Assembly: GCA_028292565.1 (NCBI GenBank)
Contig: JAQGMD010000161.1
Location: 1 to 5,755 of the forward strand
Source of the DNA: Burkholderia sp.
GTDB taxonomy: Bacteria; Pseudomonadota; Gammaproteobacteria; Burkholderiales; Burkholderiaceae
Direction of reading: 5' to 3'
DNA length: 5,755 nucleotides
Shown here: positions 1-5,700 of the stretch, one piece after another
Position numbering within the stretch: the stretch's first letter is position 1
Layout of the letters: every line of letters starts with the position of its first letter
Translations under genes and position numbers: made by a program
The notes under the pieces: generated by a model
Databases searched by the model: none
Told to the model about the DNA's origin: nothing
Seen by the model: the letters and a program-made list of their open reading frames with translations, nothing else

Positions 1-43
1 AATATTCACGCCTGCACAATTGCATTTTGGTAAGACATTTCCG

Positions 44-70
44 AAAAAAATGCGGCGCATCACCGCCGCA
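44..70 (-). terminator. Intrinsic (Rho-independent) terminator after hcp
   Basis: Read on the minus strand, a perfect 7-bp GC-rich stem (TGCGGCG / CGCCGCA, positions 70-64 and 57-51) encloses a 6-base loop and runs straight into seven T residues (50-44). It begins 29 bases beyond the hcp stop codon. Stem, loop size and T-tract all fit a classical intrinsic terminator, so the leftward transcript very probably ends, at least partly, just after hcp. The remaining 43 bases to the window edge show no supportable gene. Confidence 0.9.
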
Positions 71-98
71 CACACGTGACCGAAATCGCGTGCCGGAA

Positions 99-605
99 TC
101 AAACAGCTTCCGTTGCCTTGTTCTTGGAGAGGCTCCACATTTGCGGATTGCTGCCGCCCTTTTTGCCATCAATGCCCTGGATCGTGTATGTCCATTTCAC
201 CGAGGCGTATTTCAAAGCAACGATTTCCTTGGGCAAGCCCTCTTCCTGAACGGACGGCGCTACCGAGGCAATGATTACCTTGTTCAGAACGATTTCAAGA
301 TACTTGACTTTGTCCTTACCGCTGGCGCGCATGAACTCGATAGTGACCTTATTGAAAGTATCGCCCTGGCTGCAAGCCAGCCAGAGAGACGGGCTGGTTG
401 AGTCGATATCCTTCGTAAACGTCATGTCGCCATGCTCGCAACGTTCCGCCGTATGGCCGCCGGACGTACTTGCGGTCGCGGACTTCGGCTGGCGAATCTG
501 GTGGCTCCAGGACAGCGCCTCCAGCCATTTCGCGTGTGCTTCGTCGCGTGACTCGCCTTCAACCTTTGTATCGCCCCCCTCGGACTTCAGGTAAATATCC
601 TTCAT
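99..605 (-). CDS. hcp: Hcp (TssD), T6SS inner-tube protein
   Basis: Hcp forms hexameric rings that stack into the T6SS inner tube; the tube is expelled on sheath contraction and can carry small effectors. The 168-residue product has the usual family length. Recognisable segments are the N-terminal strand MKDIYLK, the SWSH..RQP stretch (32-40), the loop HTAERCEHGDMTFTKDID (51-68) followed by SPSLWLACSQG, and the C-terminal LKY.SVKWTYT strand (131-141). There is no signal peptide, as expected for a protein exported by the T6SS itself. Two cysteines lie at residues 56 and 78. The start is supported by a strong AAGGAG at 615-620, nine bases upstream. It is the last gene of the lipoprotein-tssB-tssC-hcp unit, separated from tssC by 107 bases and followed by a strong terminator. 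This arrangement would permit hcp levels different from those of the sheath genes. Confidence 0.96.
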   Translation of the reverse strand: MKDIYLKSEGGDTKVEGESRDEAHAKWLEALSWSHQIRQPKSATASTSGGHTAERCEHGDMTFTKDIDSTSPSLWLACSQGDTFNKVTIEFMRASGKDKVKYLEIVLNKVIIASVAPSVQEEGLPKEIVALKYASVKWTYTIQGIDGKKGGSNPQMWSLSKNKATEAV

Positions 606-614
606 TCTTTACAG

Positions 615-620
615 CTCCTT
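615..620 (-). promoter_or_regulatory. Strong ribosome binding site of hcp
   Basis: AAGGAG on the minus strand lies nine bases upstream of the hcp ATG, within an A/T-rich leader. Its own strong site, with a 107-base spacer from tssC, means hcp translation does not depend on coupling to tssC. That fits the high amount of Hcp needed per apparatus. Confidence 0.8.
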
Positions 621-640
621 ATTAATTGGACACGCCGTAC

Positions 641-665
641 ACCGGGCAAGCCGGACGTGCCGGGT
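641..665 (-). other. Imperfect stem-loop in the tssC-hcp spacer
   Basis: Arms 641-648 and 658-665 are complementary at 7 of 8 positions (ACCCGGCA / TGCCCGGT on the minus strand, with one C-C mismatch) around a 9-base loop. No T-run follows, so it does not look like a terminator. In the leftward transcript it lies between the tssC stop and the hcp ribosome binding site. It could be an RNA processing or stability element, but that role is inference. Confidence 0.4.
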
Positions 666-685
666 TATATTTAACGACAACACCA

Positions 686-703
686 ACTACGGACTACGAC
701 TAC
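686..703. repeat. Three closely spaced ACTAC units after tssC
   Basis: ACTAC occurs at 686-690, 693-697 and 699-703, just beyond the tssC stop codon in the tssC-hcp spacer. It is a very short, irregular tandem pattern. No function can be assigned, and it could be chance. Confidence 0.3.
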
Positions 704-712
704 CGCGAACAA

Positions 713-2206
713 CTAAGCCTTCGCCGACTGCGGCAGCTCGGCGACCAATCTCAGCGACACACTGAGTTCATCCAGCTGAAAGTGCGGCCTGAGGAAGGTC
801 ACGGCGCGATATACGCCTGGACGTCCCGGCACCTCGGAAACTTGTACGGAGGCTTCGCGCAATGGGTACTGGGCCTTGACTTCCTGTGAAGCGGAGTCGT
901 CCATGACTACATACTGAGCGAGCCAGTTGTTAAGAAATTGCTCTACGTTCGAAGCAGCCGAAAAGCTGCCGATTTTGTCCCGCATCATGGACTTCAGATA
1001 GTGCGCAATGCGGCAGGAAGCAAAGATGTATTGCAACTGCGCGGATAGCACTGCATTGGCATTGGCGGCGTCTGAGTTGTATTTCTTTGCCCGTTGGGAG
1101 GACTGCGCGCCGAAGAACGCTGCATAGTCACTGTTTTTGCAATGGACCAGCGGGATAAACCCGAGATCGCTGAGCTCCTTTTCCCGCCGGTCGGTGATCG
1201 CAATTTCAGTCGGACACTTGAGCGCGATTTCACCGTCGTCCGTCTTGAACGTATGAGTGGGCAAGTCTTCGACCAGGCCACCACCTTCGACACCACGTAT
1301 GGCCGCGCACCAGCCATAATTTTCGAACGCAGCAGTCAGTCTTGCGGCAAACGCGTAAGCAGTGTTCACCCACAGGTACTTGCCATGGTCGGTACCATCG
1401 ACATCTTCAATGAAGTTGAAGCCTTCGACCACTGTTCCGTCCTTCGGGTGATAGGGCATACGCCCGAGGAAGCGCGGCACGGTGAGGCCTACGTAGCGGG
1501 AATCCTCGGACTCGCGGAACGATTTCCACTTTGCGTACTCAAGCGTGTCGAATACCTTGGCCATGTCGCGTGGTTTACCCAAATCGGAGAAGGACTCCAA
1601 CCCAAGGAGCTCAGCCGATGCCGCTGAAATGAACGGCGCATGCGAAGCTGCGGCGACATGGGACATCTGCTCAACGAAATACATGTCCTCCGGCTGGCGC
1701 GTGATTTCATAGTCGCCGATCAATGCTCCAAAAGGCGCTCCACCGAAAGTGCCGAACTCTTCCTCATACACTTTCTTGAAGAGTGCGCTCTGGTCGAAGT
1801 CGACCGCATTGTTGAAATCGCGCACCAGGTCCTTCTTGCTCGCATTAAGTAGCTTGATTTTCAACGTCTCGCCAGTGGAGGTATGCTGGCAGAGATAGTG
1901 CAGCCCGCGCCAGGTGCTTTCCATTTTCTGGAATTCGGCGGCATGCATGACTTCGCTGAGTTGCTCGGAGATGAGCGCATCCAGCTCCGCCACTCTGGCA
2001 TCGAGCGTAGCCGACAGATTGTTGGAGATGACTACCGTGCCTTCCAGGACCTGGCTCACCAGTTCGCCGATGAGGTCCTTGGCGCGGACGCGCTCTGCAT
2101 CGGAACGCGCGACCTTGCTCTGGCTGACGACCTCATCGAGCAGACTTCCCGCAGTTTGCGGCTCTGCCGTTGCGGCAGAGGTATTTGCTTGTGCTTGTGC
2201 CACCAT
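713..2206 (-). CDS. tssC: TssC (VipB/ImpD/EvpB), T6SS contractile sheath large subunit
   Basis: TssC pairs with TssB to build the cytoplasmic contractile sheath that drives the Hcp tube outward. At 497 residues it matches the usual family length. Recognisable blocks are the STWRGLHYL segment (97-105), VDFDQSALFKKVYEEEFG (136-152) with the following FGALIGDYEI, HAPFISAASAELLG (189-202), the RYVGLTVPRFLGRMPY block (237-252), WVNTAYAFAARL (279-290) and GWCAAIRGVEGGGLVEDLP (298-316). Downstream are LSAQLQYIFASCRIAHYLK (387-405) and a C-terminal beta-rich domain (about 440-490). The N-terminal 20 residues are Ala/Gln/Thr-rich and probably flexible. No signal peptide or membrane segment is seen. 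The start at 2206 has AAGGAGG six bases upstream, inside the last codons of tssB, and one base separates the two genes. Translational coupling to tssB is therefore likely, suiting the paired assembly of the two proteins. The gene looks intact. Confidence 0.98.
   Translation of the reverse strand: MVAQAQANTSAATAEPQTAGSLLDEVVSQSKVARSDAERVRAKDLIGELVSQVLEGTVVISNNLSATLDARVAELDALISEQLSEVMHAAEFQKMESTWRGLHYLCQHTSTGETLKIKLLNASKKDLVRDFNNAVDFDQSALFKKVYEEEFGTFGGAPFGALIGDYEITRQPEDMYFVEQMSHVAAASHAPFISAASAELLGLESFSDLGKPRDMAKVFDTLEYAKWKSFRESEDSRYVGLTVPRFLGRMPYHPKDGTVVEGFNFIEDVDGTDHGKYLWVNTAYAFAARLTAAFENYGWCAAIRGVEGGGLVEDLPTHTFKTDDGEIALKCPTEIAITDRREKELSDLGFIPLVHCKNSDYAAFFGAQSSQRAKKYNSDAANANAVLSAQLQYIFASCRIAHYLKSMMRDKIGSFSAASNVEQFLNNWLAQYVVMDDSASQEVKAQYPLREASVQVSEVPGRPGVYRAVTFLRPHFQLDELSVSLRLVAELPQSAKA
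2162..2180 (-). repeat. Perfect stem-loop inside the 5' end of tssC
   Basis: A perfect 7-bp inverted repeat (CTCTGCC / GGCAGAG) with a 5-base loop lies within codons 9-15 of tssC, starting 27 bases into the coding sequence. It encodes part of the Ala/Thr-rich N-terminal tail, where protein constraint looks low. In mRNA it would sit just downstream of the initiating ribosome and might influence initiation or transcript stability. The structure is visible in the sequence; the function is inference. Confidence 0.45.
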
Positions 2207-2207
2207 G

Positions 2208-2717
2208 TCAGTCCTCCTTGCGATCGGTTTCTTTGCCCAGCTGCCGAAGATTCTCAGTGTTCGACAGAACTTCGCTCAGCACATCTTCGAGTTTGTCATT
2301 CCCAGCCAGCTTGTTACGCAAGTCAGACAACTTGGTGCGCGCTTCAAGCAGCTTGCGCAAGGGCTCAACTTGCTCAACGACCGCTTCAGGACGAAAGTCC
2401 TCGATCGACTTGAATTTCAGGTCGACTGCAAATTCACCGCCTTTTTCGCTGAGGGTGTTCTTGACCCGGTACACGGCCCTCGGTTCGACGCCTTTCATCA
2501 CATCGTCGAAATTGTCCAGGTCGACGTTGATGAACTTGCGGTCTTTCAGTTTTGGCAGAGGGGTCTCCGGATTTCCCGAGAAATCGCCCATCACACCGAC
2601 AACAAAGGGAATCTCCTTCTGTTCAATCGCATCCCCTATCTCGACGTCATAGGTAAGTTGAACTCGCGGCGGACGGATACGCTGCAGCTTTTTCTGAACG
2701 CTCTCTTTTTTCGACAT
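2208..2717 (-). CDS. tssB: TssB (VipA/ImpC-partner), T6SS contractile sheath small subunit
   Basis: TssB is the small sheath protein that forms heterodimers with TssC, the building block of the extended and contracted sheath; contracted sheaths are recycled by ClpV. The 169-residue length is typical. Recognisable segments are RPPRVQLTYDVE (15-26), PFVVGVMGDFSG (37-48), DRKFINVDLDNFDDVMKGVEPR (59-80), the strand FAVDLKFKSIEDFRPEAV (96-113) and a C-terminal helical part, KLLEARTKLSDLRNKLAGNDKLEDVL (from 122). The N-terminus is Lys-rich and there is no export signal, so the protein is cytoplasmic. AAGGAA at 2725-2730 lies about eight bases before the ATG. The 50-base gap to the upstream lipoprotein gene holds no terminator, so both are probably on one transcript. 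The stop codon is one base from the tssC start. Confidence 0.97.
   Translation of the reverse strand: MSKKESVQKKLQRIRPPRVQLTYDVEIGDAIEQKEIPFVVGVMGDFSGNPETPLPKLKDRKFINVDLDNFDDVMKGVEPRAVYRVKNTLSEKGGEFAVDLKFKSIEDFRPEAVVEQVEPLRKLLEARTKLSDLRNKLAGNDKLEDVLSEVLSNTENLRQLGKETDRKED
2213..2219 (-). promoter_or_regulatory. tssC ribosome binding site embedded in tssB
   Basis: AAGGAGG on the minus strand is formed by the Lys-Glu-Asp codons at the end of tssB and lies six bases before the tssC ATG. It fixes the tssC start and supports coupled translation of the two sheath subunits. Confidence 0.85.
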
Positions 2718-2767
2718 GACAATGTTCCTTCACGTGATGGACATCGGGGTTAAGTGATTGCCACCGC

Positions 2768-3442
2768 TTATTTCAGCGACTTGAAAGGATCTGCGCCGCC
2801 TGAGGCCGGACTGCTTTTTGGGGGAGCCTTGACCGCCGGCTTAGCGGGGCTGACGGCGGGACCGGGATTTGGCTTGGCGCTTGATGGGTGTTTTGCGCGG
2901 GCGGTCGAAACCGCCGGTCCGGCTTCCGTCTGGTTCGGGATGAGGACCGTCTCCCCCACCACAGCGCGCAAGGCGTTCGTTAAGTTTTCAGCTTCTGCGC
3001 GGGCGCCGGCATTGACGGAGGAAACTGATCGCAAACCGGTGACTGCGCCTGCCGCTACCCGCAATCCGGATACGACCAACATGGCCTGCGCCTCCTGATT
3101 GCCGGCGTCGCGTTGCAATACTTCGTTCGCGGCAAGGATGGATGAAGGATAGTTACCCGACTCGAACCAGATGTTGGCGAGCTTCAGCCACGGAACCATG
3201 CTGGTCGGATTTTCTTTCGCTGCCTGATTCAACAAGGCGACCGCCTTTTCCCGCTGACCTTTCGCCAGCTCTGTGTCGGCTTCGCGGGACAGCTTCTCAA
3301 GCGTGTTCTGTGATCCGGAGCTCCCGCCGTTTGTTGCGGCACAGGCAGTCAGGAGGGAAACGCATGCGGCCAGCAAGCAAAGCTGCCGAAGACCGTTTGA
3401 TAACCAGGAATTGTGGCCGCGGTCAGGCGAAATGGAAAACAT
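2768..3442 (-). CDS. TPR-containing lipoprotein of the T6SS locus, function unknown
   Basis: This 224-residue protein has a basic N-terminus, a hydrophobic stretch LCLLAACVSLLTAC (21-34) and a lipobox (LLTAC) with the lipidated Cys at 34. Ala at +2 predicts outer-membrane sorting with the protein facing the periplasm. After a Gly/Ser linker, residues about 46-115 look like two tetratricopeptide-type helical repeats (LSREADTELAKGQREKAVAL; WLKLANIWFESGNYPSSILAANEVL). Residues about 116-165 are further Ala-rich helix. The last 50 or so residues form a Pro/Ala/Lys/Ser low-complexity tail ending in FKSLK. AGGA at 3449-3452 lies six bases before the ATG. It heads the tssB-tssC-hcp unit and is divergent from tssJ; I recall similar TPR lipoproteins at this place in Burkholderia-type T6SS loci. 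It may help assemble or anchor the apparatus in the periplasm, but this is inference from position and topology. I give no gene symbol. Confidence 0.88.
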   Translation of the reverse strand: MFSISPDRGHNSWLSNGLRQLCLLAACVSLLTACAATNGGSSGSQNTLEKLSREADTELAKGQREKAVALLNQAAKENPTSMVPWLKLANIWFESGNYPSSILAANEVLQRDAGNQEAQAMLVVSGLRVAAGAVTGLRSVSSVNAGARAEAENLTNALRAVVGETVLIPNQTEAGPAVSTARAKHPSSAKPNPGPAVSPAKPAVKAPPKSSPASGGADPFKSLK

Positions 3443-3549
3443 TTAGGGTCCTGTATTAAAAAATACCGAAATGAAAAATCAGACGCGACTTCTTTGTTTT
3501 TCGGCTGTTGTGAGCCGTTCCCAACAGTGTCCAACTGCAACTTTATAAG

Positions 3550-3579
3550 TTATCAAACTCGCAACTGTTGCGCTATACT
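3550..3579 (+). promoter_or_regulatory. Predicted sigma70-type promoter for tssJ-tssK-tssL
   Basis: The -35 is TTATCA (3550-3555, 4 of 6 consensus bases) and the -10 is TATACT (3574-3579, 5 of 6), separated by 18 bases. Transcription would start near 3586, giving a leader of roughly 115 bases to the preferred tssJ start at 3702. The CAACTGTTG near-palindrome at 3562-3570 lies between the two hexamers, where a bound regulator could act. This is a prediction from consensus only. Confidence 0.5.
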
Positions 3580-3691
3580 AACTGAATTATTAACGTAACG
3601 ACAACGTTTTTATGTTGTTTTGAGATTGTTGCCTGCTGCCTATGCGAACTGAAATACAACAGAAGTTTCAGGTGCCTGACCACGACGACAC

Positions 3692-3696
3692 AGGGG
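3692..3696 (+). promoter_or_regulatory. Ribosome binding site that favours the GTG start of tssJ
   Basis: AGGGG lies five bases upstream of the in-frame GTG at 3702. The upstream ATG at 3642 has only a C/T-rich stretch before it and no Shine-Dalgarno match. This site is the main nucleotide evidence for placing the tssJ start at 3702. Confidence 0.55.
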
Positions 3697-3701
3697 CCCG
3701 C

Positions 3702-4319
3702 GTGCGCCCCCAGCATCGGAGTTTGCAAGTCCGACTTGCATTCGTCATGGTGACGCCGCTGCTACTCGCCGGCTGTAGCACCGCGGTACAACTGGCTACC
3801 GGCAAAGTCGCTGAACTTGCGCTTGGCGCAATAGGGATAAAGGCTCCGGAACAGGCAAATTCGCCGCCTCGGCCCAAGATCGTTCCGCTACGACTGGAAG
3901 CGGCGAAGAACATGAATGCAGGGCAGGACGGTGAGGGTCTGTCTGCGGTCTTGCGCGTGTACAAGCTGAAGGACCAAACAAATTTCCTGGCGACGCCGTA
4001 CCCGGCATTCGGCAATGCGGACAAGGAAAAGCAGGCGCTCGGCGCCGACCTGGTAGAGATGCGGGAAATGATTCTCTCTCCCGGCCAAACCTTGGACATG
4101 AAGGAAAAAATGCCAGCCGAAGCTGCCTATATCGGCGTAGTCACTTTGTTCCGGTCACCCTCACCCCAGCGATGGCGCTTTGCATACGCCGCATCGGAGG
4201 TTGAAAAGTCGGGCGTCACGATCGGAATCCACAGCTGCGCAATGACTTCAACGAATGCTGCGCCACTTGGAATGACGCTGGCGGATACCGCCTTGTTATC
4301 GCCGGTGAAATGCAGATGA
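3702..4319 (+). CDS. tssJ: TssJ (VasD/SciN), T6SS outer-membrane lipoprotein
   Basis: TssJ is the outer-membrane lipoprotein of the TssJ-TssL-TssM trans-envelope complex; its periplasmic beta-sandwich binds TssM. The lipobox LLAGC is clear. From the GTG at 3702 the product has 205 residues, with a 24-residue signal peptide (basic start, hydrophobic LAFVMVTPLLLAG) and the lipidated Cys at 25; Ser follows, compatible with outer-membrane sorting. The frame is open back to an ATG at 3642 (225 residues, Cys 45), but that adds a hydrophilic acidic/basic leader and lacks a ribosome binding site, so I prefer 3702. The mature part begins with a helical stretch, then shows family features: PLRLEAAKNMNAGQDGEGLSAVLRVYKLKD, then LVEMREMILSPGQTL and AAYIGVVTLFRSPSPQRWRF. 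It leads the rightward operon, 31 bases before tssK. Confidence 0.93.
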   Translation: MRPQHRSLQVRLAFVMVTPLLLAGCSTAVQLATGKVAELALGAIGIKAPEQANSPPRPKIVPLRLEAAKNMNAGQDGEGLSAVLRVYKLKDQTNFLATPYPAFGNADKEKQALGADLVEMREMILSPGQTLDMKEKMPAEAAYIGVVTLFRSPSPQRWRFAYAASEVEKSGVTIGIHSCAMTSTNAAPLGMTLADTALLSPVKCR

Positions 4320-4341
4320 ATCCCCCTCATCCACACTTAAT

Positions 4342-4346
4342 GGGAG
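4342..4346 (+). promoter_or_regulatory. Ribosome binding site of tssK
   Basis: GGGAG lies four bases upstream of the tssK ATG in the 31-base tssJ-tssK gap. It supports the start at 4351, which also begins exactly where the conserved TssK N-terminus is expected. Confidence 0.6.
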
Positions 4347-4350
4347 CGCT

Positions 4351-5700
4351 ATGAACCGATCATCAAAAATCCTCTGGGGCGAAGGTTTATTCCTGCGACC
4401 CCAGCATTTCCAGCGTCAGGACCTCTATCACGAGACGCGCCTTACTGAATTCGGACGCGTCGTGCATCCTTATTTATGGGGCGTCCGTGGAGTGAAGTTT
4501 GATACCGAAGCACTCGCTGCCGGCGTACTGCGGGTCACCCAACTGTCCGCGATCCTGCCGGATGGCGAGATGATCAACGCGCCGGAGAATGATGAACTGC
4601 CTGAGCCATGCAACCTGGGCTCGATTGAGAACTTCGGCAATGGTATTACCTTCCACGTCGCCCTGCCCTATTTGCGCGACTTCGGACCCAATTTTTCGAC
4701 TGGCCGGGATAGCGCGGGGCAGGTTCATCGTTACCACCAACACGACACTCCGACGCCGGATCTCTATACGAATGCCATCGAGTGCGAACTGTCGACACTG
4801 AAAAAATCGCTACGCCTGCTCTCGGATCGCGACAATCGCGAGCAATACATTTCGACGCCGGTCGCCCGAGTGCGAGCGACCAGTTCCGGCGGTTACGAAC
4901 TCGATACCTCATTCGTTCCGCCCATAGTCACCATCCGCTCTTCCGCCTCCGTTTACCTCATGGTGCGCCGACTGATGGAGATCCTGCAGGCCAAAGCGCA
5001 AGCGCTTTACGGACACCACAGGGAACCGTCCCAGCATATAGTCGAATTCCGCTCCGGTGACATCGCTTCGTTCTGGCTGCTGCACACGGTGAACTCGGCG
5101 TACGCGTCGTTACAACATTTATTCCATCATCCGGCCCTGCACCCGGAACGGCTATTCCAGGAACTGCTCCGTCTGGCCGGCCAGTTGCTGACATTTTCAA
5201 AGGGCCATTCACTTTCGGATCTTCCCGTGTACAACCACGCCAATCCAGGTCCCGAGTTCATGAAGCTCGACCACATGATTCGCGAGATGATCGACACGGT
5301 CATCTCATCGCGATATGTGTCAATCGCGCTGAAGGAGGTCAAGGCGTCCTTTTATCTCGGCAGGCTGGATTCGGAAAAAATCACCAACAATGCGTCGTAC
5401 TACATTTCGGTGGCAGCAGACATGCCGCCCGCCGAACTGGTGGAGACCGTCCCCCAGCGCATCAAGATCGGCGCGCCGGACGACGTCGACAAGATGGTGT
5501 CCTCAGCAATGCCCGGCGTACGTTTGATGTCCGCTCCACAGGTACCGGCATCCATACCGGTCCGGCCCGGCTGCTACTACTTTTCGGTGGAACCGCATGG
5601 CGCGCTCTATGACAGGATGATCCAGTCCAATTCAATCACGATTTATGCGCCTGCCGGATTCAAGAACCTGAAACTCGAACTCTTCGCGGTGACCCAATGA
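4351..5700 (+). CDS. tssK: TssK (VasE/ImpJ), T6SS baseplate-to-membrane-complex connector
   Basis: TssK is a trimeric cytoplasmic baseplate protein. Its N-terminal shoulder contacts the TssF/TssG wedge, and its C-terminal head contacts the TssL/TssM cytoplasmic domains. The 449-residue length is close to that of characterised TssK proteins. The N-terminal signature ILWGEGLFLRPQHFQRQDLY (7-26) is diagnostic and is followed by PYLWGVRGVKFD. Later parts include the DRDNREQYISTPVARVR stretch in the middle, a helical region (VRRLMEILQAKAQALYGHHRE; FWLLHTVNSAYASLQHLFHHP) corresponding to the neck, and the C-terminal domain (from about ASFYLGRLD) ending in GFKNLKLELFAVTQ. No signal peptide or membrane helix is present. 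The stop overlaps the next start by four bases (ATGA), indicating coupled translation with the downstream gene. The gene is intact. Confidence 0.98.
   Translation: MNRSSKILWGEGLFLRPQHFQRQDLYHETRLTEFGRVVHPYLWGVRGVKFDTEALAAGVLRVTQLSAILPDGEMINAPENDELPEPCNLGSIENFGNGITFHVALPYLRDFGPNFSTGRDSAGQVHRYHQHDTPTPDLYTNAIECELSTLKKSLRLLSDRDNREQYISTPVARVRATSSGGYELDTSFVPPIVTIRSSASVYLMVRRLMEILQAKAQALYGHHREPSQHIVEFRSGDIASFWLLHTVNSAYASLQHLFHHPALHPERLFQELLRLAGQLLTFSKGHSLSDLPVYNHANPGPEFMKLDHMIREMIDTVISSRYVSIALKEVKASFYLGRLDSEKITNNASYYISVAADMPPAELVETVPQRIKIGAPDDVDKMVSSAMPGVRLMSAPQVPASIPVRPGCYYFSVEPHGALYDRMIQSNSITIYAPAGFKNLKLELFAVTQ

Larger units (their letters stand above)
3443..3701. promoter_or_regulatory. Divergent intergenic control region between the two T6SS operons
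   Basis: This A/T-rich region must hold the start signals for both operons. CAAC occurs at 3522, 3532, 3538 and 3562. CAACTG is repeated at 3532 and 3562, exactly 30 bases apart, and 3562-3570 (CAACTGTTG) is a near-palindrome. A short perfect hairpin (CGGCT / AGCCG, 6-base loop) lies at 3502-3517, in the leader of the leftward operon. A rightward sigma70-like promoter is visible, listed separately. I found no convincing leftward -35/-10 pair and no GG/GC-type sigma54 site on either strand. Confidence 0.6.

Noticed and set aside
27..401. Plus-strand open frame of 124 codons overlapping hcp and its terminator
   Set aside because: It runs through the terminator hairpin and antisense to hcp, and its translation shows no recognisable domain.
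664..671. Possible hcp-specific -10 (TATAAC on the minus strand) in the tssC-hcp spacer
   Set aside because: No -35-like hexamer is found at 16-18 bases; the stretch is A/T-rich but insufficient for a promoter call.
626..889. Plus-strand open frame across the tssC-hcp spacer
   Set aside because: Its second half is antisense to the tssC 3' end and the first half reads through the ACTAC repeats and hairpin; no coding evidence.
1094..1627. Plus-strand open frame of 177 codons within tssC
   Set aside because: Antisense to the most conserved part of TssC, with no credible ribosome binding site or domain; a shadow frame.
1883..2753. Long plus-strand open frames of 176 and 279 codons opposite tssB and the 5' end of tssC
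   Set aside because: They lie antisense to strongly conserved sheath genes, show no recognisable domain and are composed as expected of a complementary-strand shadow.
2718..2767. Possible terminator or promoter between the lipoprotein gene and tssB
   Set aside because: No stable stem with a T-run and no -35/-10 pair is seen, so the genes are treated as one transcript.
3551..3556. Leftward -35-like TTGATA (minus strand) for the lipoprotein-tssB-tssC-hcp operon
   Set aside because: It matches 5 of 6 consensus bases, but no acceptable -10 hexamer lies 16-18 bases downstream, so no leftward promoter is called.
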